Assembly (NCBI GenBank): GCA_052400685.1
Contig: JBQTGJ010000022.1
DNA from: CAZHHH01 sp052400685
GTDB taxonomy: Bacteria > Bacteroidota > Bacteroidia > Bacteroidales > Marinilabiliaceae
Reading direction: 5' to 3' (one strand)
DNA: 60,518 bases
The first letter of the stretch is position 1; each line of letters starts with the position of its first letter. The translations under genes were made by a program, and so were the position numbers. Below are positions 45,368-55,243 of the stretch, one piece after another. The notes below the pieces were generated by a model, which saw nothing but the letters and a program-made list of their open reading frames with translations, did not search any database and was not told the DNA's origin.

Positions 45368-47416
45368 CTACAAATTCATGTCAAGCTTCAACCCGAGACG
45401 AAACCATCTGCCGGGTTGTCGCAATTCGCCCAGATCGGCATATGACACATCCATCAGGTTGGACACTTCTCCATACACCGAAACAAAGGACCGTCGCCAT
45501 GTAATTCGCACATCCGTTAGCCACACCGGCTCATAACTCTTCTGCAACCCGGTGGATGAAACGGTGTAACTACCTTCCCGATCGCGGTATAGCATATTCC
45601 ACCTGGTCGATACGTTTTTCACGCCCAAACCATGTTCCAGCCCCACATTTAATTTATGTTTAAGATGATTCAACACATAAACAGACTGATAACCATCGGG
45701 GACCTCTTTTTCCTGCCAAAGGCGATTGTAACTGACAGTCAAATTACGCAACCAGTTTTGCATCCAAATCTTATCAATATCCAGAGTAGCAGAGCTCTCA
45801 AATCCGAAAGTCTTCACTTCGTTTATATTAGAGGTGGTATATACCGATTCGCCCACCTGGCGTCCCCAGTCAATCAAATCAGTCCCTTTACGATAAAAAC
45901 CTCCCAGATAGATATCGACACCGCGATAGCGATAACGAAGCCCGGTCTCAATGGCCGTCGCCTCTTCCGGCTTCAGCGACGCATTACCAACGTTGGTCGG
46001 GCCATTATAAAACAAATCTGTAAAAGTTGGCAAACGCAACGACTCGTTATAGGCAGCCATCCACTTCAACCTATCGTTAAACCAATAACTGACGTCAACA
46101 CCCGGAAACCATTCCACATCATACCCGGTTCCTGAGTTATGATTGGCCAGTAAGCCGGCCGACACATTCAACTTATAAACAGTAAAATTATGCTCCAGAA
46201 AAACAGACGTATTCACCCTGTTATAGGTACGGGTAAACTGCCCCACCGATTCGCCCGGCACATCCATTGGCATGTCCATTTCATAGCCGAGAACATTACT
46301 CCAGACCGTTTCGCTTCGCACTTCGCCGCCCAGCGAAGTCACCCCCAACGACCAGGGGATAGAAGCGTTTACCGAAGCACCTGTCACATCCGTCATGTGG
46401 TAATTGTGCCCCGTATACCAATCGGCTGCCTCCTCGTAATTACGAAACAGTTCAAAACGGTCGTGATGCCGACGCCAATAAACTTTAGGACGTATTTTAA
46501 TACGTGTACCACTCTCCATGGACAACGACCCGAACAACGTGCGGTTGGCTTCAAACTGATTGGGGTAAGCGGCCGAATAAAAGGCGTTGGCGCCCAACTC
46601 TTTCTCTGAATACCCCAATTGCAAAGACACAGACTCATTACCGGTTTTCAGGGTACCATGGTAAAACAAATTTCTTGCCGCTAAATCGGTGTTGTCAATA
46701 TAACCATCCGTGGCCTTTTTCCCCACCGAAAAAGTATGCCTTATGGCGCCTGTTTTAAGACTAAAACCGGCATTCATGGCATATAAGCCATGGCTTCCGG
46801 TCATCACCGAAGCCCTGACATTATCAGAACTTCTTAAGCCGGTTATAAAATTTATGGCCCCATTAAAAGCATTGGGACCGTAAACCCGTGATGCAGACCC
46901 CTGAATGACTTCCACCCGATCAATATTATCCATTTCAACGGGCAGATCCAGCGCAAAATGGCCCGTTTGAGGATCGGTCATGTTAACGCCATTCAGCAGA
47001 ACCATCACCTGGTCAAACGAGCCACCACGTATGCTTATATCGGCCTGAGCACCCAACGGCCCCCGCTCGCGCACGTCGAGGCCGGGCAATTGCCGTAAAA
47101 GAGCCTGAACACTTTGCACCGGCAGATTTTCGATCTGACCCCGCGACAGCACCGTCACCGTCCGCCCCACTTCCGAAAATAAAGAAGGCGCACGACGAGC
47201 TGACACCTCAACCTCGTTAAGTTTTATTTTGGTTTGAATGGTATCGGTATCCGCCTGTGCAAAAGTGCTATACACACCTAAAGTGGTGAAATACGATAAC
47301 CCCAGTACGCCTATCCTAACCTGATGGTGCAACGTACTAAAAATGGCATAACCAGCATGGCGCCAATGCTTAAACAATAATCCAAATTGATTTTTCAAAG
47401 AACATTTTCTGTTCAT
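45368..47416 (-). CDS. TonB-dependent outer-membrane receptor, BtuB-like
   Basis: This 682-aa outer-membrane receptor takes up a scarce nutrient, likely a cobalamin or metal chelate rather than a glycan. From the ATG at 47416 there is a long N-terminal segment with a signal-like helix (GVLGLSYFTTLGVYSTFAQ). A TonB-box-like stretch (TKIKLNEVEVSARRAP) and the plug follow (LLRQLPGLDVRERGPLGAQA; ISIRGGSFDQVMVLLNGVNM; VEVIQGSASRVYGPNAFNGA). The barrel ends in FRLGLKLDMNL. It lacks the SusC-type N-terminal domain and a SusD partner. A GTG at 47458 extends the frame, but that lies within a GC-rich hairpin, so the ATG is preferred. A divergent operon starts 290 bp away. Confidence 0.88.
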   Translation of the reverse strand: MNRKCSLKNQFGLLFKHWRHAGYAIFSTLHHQVRIGVLGLSYFTTLGVYSTFAQADTDTIQTKIKLNEVEVSARRAPSLFSEVGRTVTVLSRGQIENLPVQSVQALLRQLPGLDVRERGPLGAQADISIRGGSFDQVMVLLNGVNMTDPQTGHFALDLPVEMDNIDRVEVIQGSASRVYGPNAFNGAINFITGLRSSDNVRASVMTGSHGLYAMNAGFSLKTGAIRHTFSVGKKATDGYIDNTDLAARNLFYHGTLKTGNESVSLQLGYSEKELGANAFYSAAYPNQFEANRTLFGSLSMESGTRIKIRPKVYWRRHHDRFELFRNYEEAADWYTGHNYHMTDVTGASVNASIPWSLGVTSLGGEVRSETVWSNVLGYEMDMPMDVPGESVGQFTRTYNRVNTSVFLEHNFTVYKLNVSAGLLANHNSGTGYDVEWFPGVDVSYWFNDRLKWMAAYNESLRLPTFTDLFYNGPTNVGNASLKPEEATAIETGLRYRYRGVDIYLGGFYRKGTDLIDWGRQVGESVYTTSNINEVKTFGFESSATLDIDKIWMQNWLRNLTVSYNRLWQEKEVPDGYQSVYVLNHLKHKLNVGLEHGLGVKNVSTRWNMLYRDREGSYTVSSTGLQKSYEPVWLTDVRITWRRSFVSVYGEVSNLMDVSYADLGELRQPGRWFRLGLKLDMNL

Positions 47417-47435
47417 AACCGTTATTTTAAATGAT

Positions 47436-47640
47436 ACAAAAGCCCCTTTTGGGGGCACGAATTAGCCCTAAAAGTAAAACAAAATCCTTATTTTTGTTGG
47501 AAATGAAAAGCAGATATCGTTTTCGCCTGACAGCAAGCGCTAATTTTTACATTTGAATATATAAACGGTCTGCTTCAGTATTATCGGTTCACACACGCAC
47601 AGCCTTTGGGATTACAGTGTGGCAGGATATTTGAGACAAA
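47436..47640 (-). promoter_or_regulatory. Leader of the TonB receptor: possible degenerate cobalamin riboswitch and attenuator
   Basis: Read on the minus strand, GCCACACTGTAATCCC, then AAAGGCTGTG and CTGAAGCAGACCG resemble parts of a cobalamin riboswitch (GCCACTG... and AAGnnnGAAGACC). The GGTGnAA and GGGAAGGC parts are missing or unclear. Downstream, GCCCC CAAAA GGGGC TTTTG (47456 to about 47438) forms a short hairpin with a U-rich tail just before the start codon. The arrangement would suit a transcription attenuator. The riboswitch identity is weak. Confidence 0.25.
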
Positions 47641-47705
47641 AGCATCCGGCAGATCAACAACTAAAGTTCAAAAATTAAACTAAATACAGAATAAATTATT
47701 CCCAC

Positions 47706-48776
47706 ATGAATGCTATCAAAACCCTCTGTTTCATCGTTGTATTTCTTTCAAGTGCGGTTTTATTTGCACAGGGACAAAATAATACGAGGCACAACAAATC
47801 AACTAAAGAAGAGCGTCTTGTTGGATCAACCAATAAAATAGAAATACAAAATCAGTATGGGAACATCACCTATACCGGCTGGGATAAAGACTCAATAGTC
47901 ATTGACGTTAATATTTGGGTGGAAACACCAAATGGAGAGATAGCTCAAACAATACTCGACAAGATTGAAGTCCTTCCGCATCTGACAGCCGGCACACTCA
48001 GGTACAAAACAATTTTTAAAGATGATTTTTTTTCAAACTACCCGTTTGGTATTGAATTTATCATTTTTGCACCTTCCAATATGGAACTTGAACTGCACAA
48101 CCGCTTTGGCAACATAAATCTCTCACATTTTGGCGCGAAACTTAATATCGATCTTCAATATGGAAATTTCAACCTTCGTAACCAAACAGTCATGATTCCG
48201 GGGGGCAGAATCAGTGTTACCAATGGCGATTTAAGTCTTGAAAAATTATCCAACGCAGAAATTGTCCATAAAAACGGACACTTAAAAATGGATGAAGTAT
48301 ATTACACCTCTCTGATGACCGACTTTTCTACCGGTGACATTAAAACTGCGGAAAGTTTAAAGGCCAATCTAAGTACCAGTAACCTTAAAATAATCGACAC
48401 AAAAGACCTTACAGCCGCTATTATGGCATCAACGCTTACCATTGACCGGCTCAGCGACAAAGGGTATTTCGAAACAACAGACAAGAGTCTGTTATCGATT
48501 AAACGAACCATGCCCTCAACTGAACAGCTAACGGTTACGGCCACCAACTCACAAACAAAAGTAGGGCTAAGCAGCAATCTGTCATATACCCTTCATGGTG
48601 AGATGAAAAATGGCCAGATAACCCATTACCAACCCGAAAGCATAACTAAAATACGTGATGGTAACACCACTTCTTTTTCAGGCGACTTTGAACAACAAAA
48701 CATGAAGCCTGCCAGTATCATTCTTTTTGGTGAAAATGGAGATATAACGGTTTACCTCTCGGATAAAAAACAATAA
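47706..48776 (+). CDS. Exported DUF4097-like beta-helical protein, unknown function
   Basis: This 356-aa exported protein has the signal peptide CFIVVFLSSAVLFAQ. The mature part is built of short repeated strands, such as NKIEIQNQYGNITYTGWDKD, MELELHNRFGNINLSHFGAK and LQYGNFNLRNQTV. It looks like the DUF4097/DUF2807 adhesin-like beta-solenoid used by Bacteroidota envelope proteins. There is no lipobox and no T9SS tail. It ends 2 bp before the aminopeptidase gene and starts a four-gene plus-strand run. Its role could relate to the cell envelope, but nothing in the sequence proves it. Confidence 0.7.
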   Translation: MNAIKTLCFIVVFLSSAVLFAQGQNNTRHNKSTKEERLVGSTNKIEIQNQYGNITYTGWDKDSIVIDVNIWVETPNGEIAQTILDKIEVLPHLTAGTLRYKTIFKDDFFSNYPFGIEFIIFAPSNMELELHNRFGNINLSHFGAKLNIDLQYGNFNLRNQTVMIPGGRISVTNGDLSLEKLSNAEIVHKNGHLKMDEVYYTSLMTDFSTGDIKTAESLKANLSTSNLKIIDTKDLTAAIMASTLTIDRLSDKGYFETTDKSLLSIKRTMPSTEQLTVTATNSQTKVGLSSNLSYTLHGEMKNGQITHYQPESITKIRDGNTTSFSGDFEQQNMKPASIILFGENGDITVYLSDKKQ

Positions 48777-48778
48777 AT

Positions 48779-50560
48779 ATGTTAGTACCAGACAAACTTC
48801 AACACCTTAGATCCAAAATGACAGCACTGGGCATTGATGCCTGTGTAATTCCATCGGGCGACCCACATACCAGCGAGTATCCTGCTGAACACTGGAAAAT
48901 CCGCGATTGGCTGAGTGGATTCACCGGATCGGCAGGCACACTGGTGGTTGGCCTCGATGAGGCAGGTTTATGGACCGACTCACGATATTTTCTGCAAGCA
49001 GAAAAACAACTGGAAGGCTCTGGCATTGAGTTGTTCAAAGAAGGAGAACCCGACGTCCCAACCTATGCCGAATGGCTTTGCGACATTTTATTACCGGGCC
49101 GTAAGGTGGCCGTCAACGGCAATACCATGCCCTTATCTCAATCACGTGCCTTAGCCGGACAATTGCGCAGCAAAGGCATCACTCTCGACGTTAATTTTGA
49201 TGTAGCCGATGAAGTATGGGAAGGCCGACCAGCCATTCCCGACAAAATGGTTATTATCCACGAAGACACATTTGCCGGAGCCACTCGTATGGAGAAAATT
49301 GAATTTGTAAGAAATGAAATGCGACGTCATAAGATATCACATTATTTCACAGCCACCCTCGACGACATAGCATGGATGCTTAACCTTCGCGGCTCTGACG
49401 TACCTTTCAATCCCGTATTTCATGCTTTTTTGATGGTGGAACACAACAACATAAAGCTCTACATCGACCCCCATAAATTAACCGCACAAACGGCTCAAAA
49501 ACTAGCGGCTGATAATGTCAGTATTTCTTTGTATGATGAAATTTACAAGCATTTGCAGGAAACACCGCACGACAGTACCGTTTATATCGATCCTGACAGA
49601 ACAACCGTTGGCTTGTATAACGCTTTCCCATCCAAAGTAACCAAGCGCGAAGGACTGAGTATCATTACGGCTCTCAAAGCCATTAAAAACGAAAAAGAGA
49701 TCAACCATCTCAAACAAACACTTATCAATGATGGCGTAGCCATGGTAAAATTCATCCATTGGCTCGAAGAAAATGTCCCTACCGGAAAAGTAAGTGAACT
49801 GTCGGCTGCTAAAAAATTAAAATCATTCCGGGCAGAACAACCGGGATTTTCAGGCGAGTCATTTAATACCATTTCGGGTTATGCTGCGCACGGCGCCATT
49901 GTTCACTATAGTGTTGACGAAGAAAGCAACAGCACGCTAAAACCCGAGGGGCTTTACCTGGTCGATTCGGGCGGTCAGTATCAGGGAGGGACAACAGATA
50001 TTACCCGCACGCTGGCTTTAGGACCGGTACCGCAACAAGCCAAAACCGACTACACGCTGGTACTAAAAGGACATATAGCTCTGGCTAAAGCCGTCTTTCC
50101 CCAGGGTTCGCGTGGCGTTCATATCGACTTACTGGCTCGAAAAGCGTTGTGGGAACACGGTTTAAACTATGGCCACGGAACCGGACATGGCGTCGGCTAT
50201 TTTCTGAATGTACATGAAGGACCCCAGAGCATCCGGCCGCAGGACAATGGTTTTGAAATGCAGGCGGGCATGATTACTTCCGACGAACCAGGGATGTACC
50301 GAACCGGTCAATATGGAATTCGTATTGAGAATCTGGTCCTCTGTAAAGAAAAAATGAAAACTGAATTTGGACGTTTCCTTTCATTTGAAACTCTCACGCT
50401 GTGTCCTATCGATAAAACTCTGATAGATAAAAAATTACTAACCACAGAAGAGATAGACTGGTTGAATCAATACCATCAAAGAGTTTACGACGCAATAGCG
50501 CCGAAACTAGATGATACATTGCAAAAGTGGCTAAAGGATAAAACCACACCTTTAAATTAG
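48779..50560 (+). CDS. pepP: Aminopeptidase P family (M24B) Xaa-Pro aminopeptidase
   Basis: This 593-aa probably cytoplasmic metallopeptidase removes an N-terminal residue before proline. There are two creatinase N-terminal-like domains (about 5-130 and 155-300), the first with WLSGFTGSAGTLVVG. The pita-bread catalytic domain (about 310-540) has metal ligands D396 (LVDSGGQY), D407 (GGTTDITRT), H470 (GHGTGHGVG), E503 (SDEPGMY) and E517 (RIENLV), so the site is complete. The three-domain layout matches the long, eukaryote-like APP1 form common in Bacteroidota. It starts 2 bp after the preceding stop. The symbol is given by family. Confidence 0.93.
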   Translation: MLVPDKLQHLRSKMTALGIDACVIPSGDPHTSEYPAEHWKIRDWLSGFTGSAGTLVVGLDEAGLWTDSRYFLQAEKQLEGSGIELFKEGEPDVPTYAEWLCDILLPGRKVAVNGNTMPLSQSRALAGQLRSKGITLDVNFDVADEVWEGRPAIPDKMVIIHEDTFAGATRMEKIEFVRNEMRRHKISHYFTATLDDIAWMLNLRGSDVPFNPVFHAFLMVEHNNIKLYIDPHKLTAQTAQKLAADNVSISLYDEIYKHLQETPHDSTVYIDPDRTTVGLYNAFPSKVTKREGLSIITALKAIKNEKEINHLKQTLINDGVAMVKFIHWLEENVPTGKVSELSAAKKLKSFRAEQPGFSGESFNTISGYAAHGAIVHYSVDEESNSTLKPEGLYLVDSGGQYQGGTTDITRTLALGPVPQQAKTDYTLVLKGHIALAKAVFPQGSRGVHIDLLARKALWEHGLNYGHGTGHGVGYFLNVHEGPQSIRPQDNGFEMQAGMITSDEPGMYRTGQYGIRIENLVLCKEKMKTEFGRFLSFETLTLCPIDKTLIDKKLLTTEEIDWLNQYHQRVYDAIAPKLDDTLQKWLKDKTTPLN

Positions 50561-50587
50561 TCATCGATTTAATTTCAATTGATTACA

Positions 50588-50617
50588 GAAACTCGTCAAT
50601 GTAATTTGACGGGTTTC
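50588..50617 (+). terminator. Hairpin after aminopeptidase P, possible terminator
   Basis: GAAACTCGTCAA and TTGACGGGTTTC pair, with one wobble or mismatch, around a 6-nt loop. It is only partly T-rich afterwards, so termination may be incomplete. Confidence 0.45.
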
Positions 50618-50639
50618 TTCACCTAAATAAGCAGGAGAA

Positions 50640-52064
50640 ATGAGGTCTGTAAAATTATTATTCCTTTTTCTGACAATCTTTGCGGGCGCATCTGTCATAA
50701 CGGCTCAGCAAGGACACCGCATTGAAGTGCAACTTAAAGGCTTTGAGAACAAAGATGCCATACTGGGTTATTACTCCAATAAAAACATGTATGTAACCGA
50801 TACCGTTCCATTTAACGACAAAGGAGTGGCTGTTTTTACCGGTGACGAACCTTATCCGGGCGGACTTTACCTGGTATATTTACCCAACGGCAAATATTTT
50901 GACCTGCTCATAGACAGTGACCAAACGTTTTCAATTAAAACTGACACCACCGATTTAATCGGAAAAATGGAGATTAAGGGGGCGACTGATCCCTTGTTGT
51001 TTAATCAATACCAACGGTTCATCAGCGACAAGCAAAAAAAGGCCTCTACCCTTCAGTCTCAGATAAAAGAGACCTCTGATGAGACAGAAAAAGCAGAACT
51101 GCAAAAACAACTGAAAACCATCGATCAGGAAGTAAAAAACTATTGGCGCGAATCTTCGACCAGCCATCCTGAAACATTTTATGCGGTATTTTTAAAGGCC
51201 ATGCAGGAACCTGAAATACCAACCTTTGATGATGTTCCTCAAACAGCGGTCAATCGTGATTCCATCGTTCAAATGCGCCGTTATCTGTTTATCCGCGACC
51301 ATTTTTTCGATAATATTGACTTTACCGATCAACGACTTCTGCGCACCCCGTTTTACCCACAGAAGCTGGACACCTATTTTGACCGTTTTCTGATTCAAAG
51401 TCCTGATACGGTGACTGAAGCCGCCATTAACATCATTGAAAAATGCCGTTCCAACAAAGAGATGTTCCGCTTTACAACTCAATATCTCTTCAATAAAATA
51501 AACGACAACAAAATCATGGGAATGGATGCCGCCGTAGTTGCTCTGGCTCATAAATATTACCTGAGTGGTGACGCAGAGTGGGCTACAGACGAATTCCTTG
51601 AAAAACTAGAAAAATACGTACGCGATGTCAGTCCCACTCTAATTGGAAAAACCGCCCACGACTTGCGCATGGAAAGCCTCGACGGACAAATTTACCGTTT
51701 GCATGAAATTAATGCGCCTGTAACCATTATAGCATTTTACGAACCCTCCTGCGGCCATTGCAAAAAAGAGATTCCAAAACTCTACAAACAGGTGTTTGAA
51801 CCCTACCGTTCAAAAGGCGTTCAGGTATTTGCCGTTTACAGCCTCAACGATCGTGAAGAATGGCAGAAATTTGTGGACGAGCATGAATTATACAATTGGA
51901 TTAATGTGTATGACCCACATTATGAAACCAACTTTCGCAGTTATTACGACATCCGGTCTACGCCGATGATTTACATCCTCGACAAGAACAAAAAAATTGT
52001 TGGTAAAAGGCTCGATGTAGAGCAAATGCCCGGCTTTTTGGACCATCTCTTAGAGCAACAATAA
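50640..52064 (+). CDS. Exported TlpA-like thiol-disulfide protein with DUF4369/DUF5106-like N-terminus
   Basis: This 474-aa periplasmic redox protein has the signal peptide FLTIFAGASVITAQ. Residues about 25-120 form a DUF4369-like beta domain (HRIEVQLKGFENKDAILGYY). A helical middle region follows (DUF5106-like, with charged coiled-coil SDKQKKASTLQSQIKETSDE). A thioredoxin fold begins at about 335 (GKTAHDLRMESLDGQIYRL), with the active site CGHC in YEPSCGHCKKEIP and the cis-proline segment STPMIYIL. Such proteins reduce or isomerise disulfides in exported proteins. It lies 79 bp after the aminopeptidase hairpin and 8 bp before the DUF4465 gene. Confidence 0.83.
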   Translation: MRSVKLLFLFLTIFAGASVITAQQGHRIEVQLKGFENKDAILGYYSNKNMYVTDTVPFNDKGVAVFTGDEPYPGGLYLVYLPNGKYFDLLIDSDQTFSIKTDTTDLIGKMEIKGATDPLLFNQYQRFISDKQKKASTLQSQIKETSDETEKAELQKQLKTIDQEVKNYWRESSTSHPETFYAVFLKAMQEPEIPTFDDVPQTAVNRDSIVQMRRYLFIRDHFFDNIDFTDQRLLRTPFYPQKLDTYFDRFLIQSPDTVTEAAINIIEKCRSNKEMFRFTTQYLFNKINDNKIMGMDAAVVALAHKYYLSGDAEWATDEFLEKLEKYVRDVSPTLIGKTAHDLRMESLDGQIYRLHEINAPVTIIAFYEPSCGHCKKEIPKLYKQVFEPYRSKGVQVFAVYSLNDREEWQKFVDEHELYNWINVYDPHYETNFRSYYDIRSTPMIYILDKNKKIVGKRLDVEQMPGFLDHLLEQQ

Positions 52065-52072
52065 TATCTCTT

Positions 52073-53089
52073 ATGACATCAACAAAAATTACAGTAGGCT
52101 TGCTCCTTGCAATTTTAGTCTTAACCGGTTGTAATGGGGAAGAGAAAGAGATCCCGGCTCCCGGCATTTATTTTGATATGGATGACGATGGCTATGAGAT
52201 AGAAATGGGCGATACACTGACACTGTCGCCCAAAATTATCTACGACTATGACGCATCGTATCAATGGTATTTAAATGGCGAGTTCTTGTCGAGCGACAAG
52301 GTTATAACCCATATTCCAGAGACGCTGGGCACCGACAATTTTGCGTTTGTGGTTGAAACACCCTATGGCAGCGATTCCATTGAGGTACCGGTGTCGACCA
52401 TTCTAAACATCGATTTTAGTGAACTGGAGCTGGATGATGAGGAGGATGACTATGACACCGGGAAAGATCTGGTTGACTCCGATGGTGGATTTATCTCAAA
52501 CCTGGCTTTTTTCCCTGTCAATCCGGGCGACGATGATTCATGGACCGGTTTTGCCCTAAGCAATATATTCAACACCAGTTTAACAGACGAAATCAGCAGC
52601 TTTTCGGCCTACGCCACCCAAAGCTCCGATGAAAAGTTTATGATTTATCAAATGCCGGAGACGCCTGATGCGGCAGCCATTCAATTTCTGAATGACACCG
52701 CCTTTGTTATCGGAAAAATGACCATTGCAAATTCAACACTGGCGTATTACCTGATGAAATATGGCTATGATGACGAGAACGATGACAATGACATACCATA
52801 TCTTCAGGCAAAGGGAGATGATTCGGACGGCGACTGGGTGAAACTGACTATTGAAGGGTTTGACAAATATGGGGTAAGCACAGATACTGTTCAATTCTAT
52901 TTAGCCGATTACCGGTTTCAAAATAAAACAAGCAATTATATTGTAAGTAAATGGACCACCGTGAATCTTGAGAGACTTGGAAAAATAAACAAACTTAGTT
53001 TTACCATCACCGCCTCGGTTACCGATGAGAAAGGCATCATGTTAATGCCAGGATTTCTGTGTATCAACAACATTAAATTGATAGAATAG
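52073..53089 (+). CDS. DUF4465 domain lipoprotein
   Basis: This 338-aa lipoprotein has the lipobox LVLTGC (Cys20). Residues about 35-110 look like an immunoglobulin-like domain (YDYDASYQWYLNGEFLSSDK). The rest fits DUF4465: a LVDSDGGFISNLAFFPVN strand, WTGFALSNIFNTS, ISSFSAYATQSSDEKFMIYQ, and a C-terminal KWTTVNLERLGKINKLSFTI. DUF4465 proteins are often encoded close to BtuB-type TonB receptors, and one lies 5 kb upstream here. A ligand-binding role at the cell surface is inferred. It ends 6 bp from the convergent protease gene. Confidence 0.75.
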   Translation: MTSTKITVGLLLAILVLTGCNGEEKEIPAPGIYFDMDDDGYEIEMGDTLTLSPKIIYDYDASYQWYLNGEFLSSDKVITHIPETLGTDNFAFVVETPYGSDSIEVPVSTILNIDFSELELDDEEDDYDTGKDLVDSDGGFISNLAFFPVNPGDDDSWTGFALSNIFNTSLTDEISSFSAYATQSSDEKFMIYQMPETPDAAAIQFLNDTAFVIGKMTIANSTLAYYLMKYGYDDENDDNDIPYLQAKGDDSDGDWVKLTIEGFDKYGVSTDTVQFYLADYRFQNKTSNYIVSKWTTVNLERLGKINKLSFTITASVTDEKGIMLMPGFLCINNIKLIE

Positions 53090-53095
53090 CACCAG

Positions 53096-55243
53096 TTACT
53101 CCACCACAATAAGAACCGGCCGTATTCCGGCATGGTCGGTTTTTAATATATAAATCCCCGGATTCACATTAGATAATGATAAACGAGACCTTCCGGCACT
53201 AAAATAAATTTGTTTATCAAGTACTGGCTGTCCATTCAAATTTACCAGCAAAACATGAACATAACCTGTAACAAAACTACCATTAATCATTAAATAATCA
53301 GTCGCCGGATTCGGAGTTACACTTATCGATTCAGCCAGTGGCGTAGTCGTTGAAGTATCGGCAAGAACAGCATCGGTCATTAACAAATCAATCCATAAAG
53401 AAGACTGCCAGCCACTTACCGAAGAGGTTAAAAGCCATGACTCCGAAGCGTCTTTAAGCCATGCCGAATTAATGGTATTATCGGCTGCAGCCGATTGATA
53501 CAATGCCAAAGTATCGGTAACAGATTCGTAATTAAGCGACACATCAACCCAGACCCTCCCCGACACTTCCAGCGGTTCATTCAGCGCAATAAAAAATTCA
53601 CGATTGGCCTTTAACTGACTAATTGACATATCATTCCACGATTTCAAAAGAGTCTTCGGTTCTTTGTCGCCCTGCCATAATTTAATATCGATGGTTTGCT
53701 CATTGGTTGTCTGAACCAGTGCCGGCATGATATAAATGCCATTCACCGAACCCGATAGAAATGGTCCAAACGCCTCAGCGACCGAGGCGTCCTGACGGCT
53801 GTTATGCCCCGACCAATAGCCCCCGCCGGTCATCGTGACTGTTACAGGGGTCTGAGATTTCGACAAATGGCTCCAACGAGCCACGGCGTCGTCGTATAAA
53901 TAAAATGATGACACAAAAGAAACATCGGTATTATCAGGATCGAGCCATGCGGCCAGTTGCTTTTCAGGCGCATCATAATAATCCCAGGCCTTCTCAAAAC
54001 GCACAAAATTATCGTTTACAGGTTTCAAACAAGTCGCCGAACCACCCGACAAGGTACCTATCAATAACCCTTCCGGATCAAACAAAGGCGCCCCCGAAGA
54101 ACCGCCTTCGGTGGTTCCACTTTCCCACCCAGCAATATTCCAGTGTGAATCGGTCACAAACATCGACGACAAAAAAGTGGTTTTAGTTGGCACATCCTCA
54201 TCCAAAGCAACCTTTTTAACATCTCCCTCAGGATGATGAATACACAGCACGGGAGACTGCGGCGTCGATGTACGGTTCCACCCCGCCCATACCGGCCTGT
54301 AAGAAGCCGGCGGCGTCTCGTTTAATTCCAATAAAGCCATATCCAGATCTTCGGCATAAGCCTTAAGTGATGAGCCCGAAAGCGTCTGCAAAAAAGTGCC
54401 TTCCATAAAAGAGACACAGTTGGGAACCTCGTAATTAAAAGTAAAAACGGTGGTTTGCATCTCGGTTGGATTATTAATACAATGGCCGGCCGTCAACACA
54501 TAGGGCGTACCATCTTCACGTGTGTTATTCATCAATGTTCCGGTGCACAAAGTTGTGCCATCAACAATTACCCGACATACCGACTTTCCCACATCAAGCC
54601 AGGACGCTTCGTCCAGACACGAAAAATCGGTATGACATGAAGCACTTTGATTAAAACGGTTGGTTTCCACGGTCAACATTGAAAATAAATTGAGATAATC
54701 ATGATTTACGGCCCCTATAAGTAGTTGCGAAGATTTTAAAGTTCCTAAAGGCTCCTGTAACTCCACAATAATAACATCACCGGGAACAGGCGATGTTGCA
54801 AGAACTCCTGATTCATTATTATTTTGCGAAGTATAGGCACCCAGTACCACACTCTGGTCGGCATTAAAAATAAATAAGGAAGCCCCATCCACCAGATTAA
54901 AACGGTCAAAAATCAAATTCAATGAATAAGCACCTTCAGAACGAATAGCCAGGCGCCAAATATTACGGCCATCGCTGCCTTCTTCCCAGAAACCTGAGTT
55001 ATCGGGTGTAAACGACACAAAAAAAGGATGCGCAAAACGCAAAGCTTCAGCATTCTCTTTGGTATTTATTCCACTTAATGCTTTCACCTTTTGTGGCAAA
55101 GCAGGCATCTTTTGCCCGGCCAATTGAATCACTTCATCTGCTTCATCTTTACCTAATAACGGGTGTCCGCCATGACTAATTTGTGCCTCAACAAACAACG
55201 AAACAGTCATTATCAGGCATAACAAAACAAGATATCGTCTCAT
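53096..55243 (-). CDS. Secreted trypsin-like serine protease (lysyl endopeptidase-like) with T9SS type A sorting domain
   Basis: This 715-aa secreted protease has a signal peptide at about 1-21. A pre-domain (about 60-180, FWEEGSDGRNIWRLAIRSEG) precedes the S1-family catalytic domain, with H254 in YVLTAGHC, probable D301 in DLDMALLEL and S383 in GGSSGAPLF, so the triad is intact. Paired cysteines around it (CHTDFSC, CRVIVDGTTLC) fit the Achromobacter lysyl endopeptidase group. Beta domains follow, then a C-terminal sorting domain of about 75 aa starting VTPNPATDYLMI and ending GIYILKTDHAG. This directs type IX secretion, making it the only clear T9SS cargo here. Confidence 0.9.
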   Translation of the reverse strand: MRRYLVLLCLIMTVSLFVEAQISHGGHPLLGKDEADEVIQLAGQKMPALPQKVKALSGINTKENAEALRFAHPFFVSFTPDNSGFWEEGSDGRNIWRLAIRSEGAYSLNLIFDRFNLVDGASLFIFNADQSVVLGAYTSQNNNESGVLATSPVPGDVIIVELQEPLGTLKSSQLLIGAVNHDYLNLFSMLTVETNRFNQSASCHTDFSCLDEASWLDVGKSVCRVIVDGTTLCTGTLMNNTREDGTPYVLTAGHCINNPTEMQTTVFTFNYEVPNCVSFMEGTFLQTLSGSSLKAYAEDLDMALLELNETPPASYRPVWAGWNRTSTPQSPVLCIHHPEGDVKKVALDEDVPTKTTFLSSMFVTDSHWNIAGWESGTTEGGSSGAPLFDPEGLLIGTLSGGSATCLKPVNDNFVRFEKAWDYYDAPEKQLAAWLDPDNTDVSFVSSFYLYDDAVARWSHLSKSQTPVTVTMTGGGYWSGHNSRQDASVAEAFGPFLSGSVNGIYIMPALVQTTNEQTIDIKLWQGDKEPKTLLKSWNDMSISQLKANREFFIALNEPLEVSGRVWVDVSLNYESVTDTLALYQSAAADNTINSAWLKDASESWLLTSSVSGWQSSLWIDLLMTDAVLADTSTTTPLAESISVTPNPATDYLMINGSFVTGYVHVLLVNLNGQPVLDKQIYFSAGRSRLSLSNVNPGIYILKTDHAGIRPVLIVVE

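Noticed and set aside
45240..45536. 98-codon plus-strand frame
   Set aside because: Overlaps a repeat scrap and the end of the TonB receptor; composition is unlike a protein.
47417..47458. GTG start of the TonB receptor
   Set aside because: The codons lie in a hairpin-forming GC-rich stretch and the ATG at 47416 opens a more usual N-terminus.
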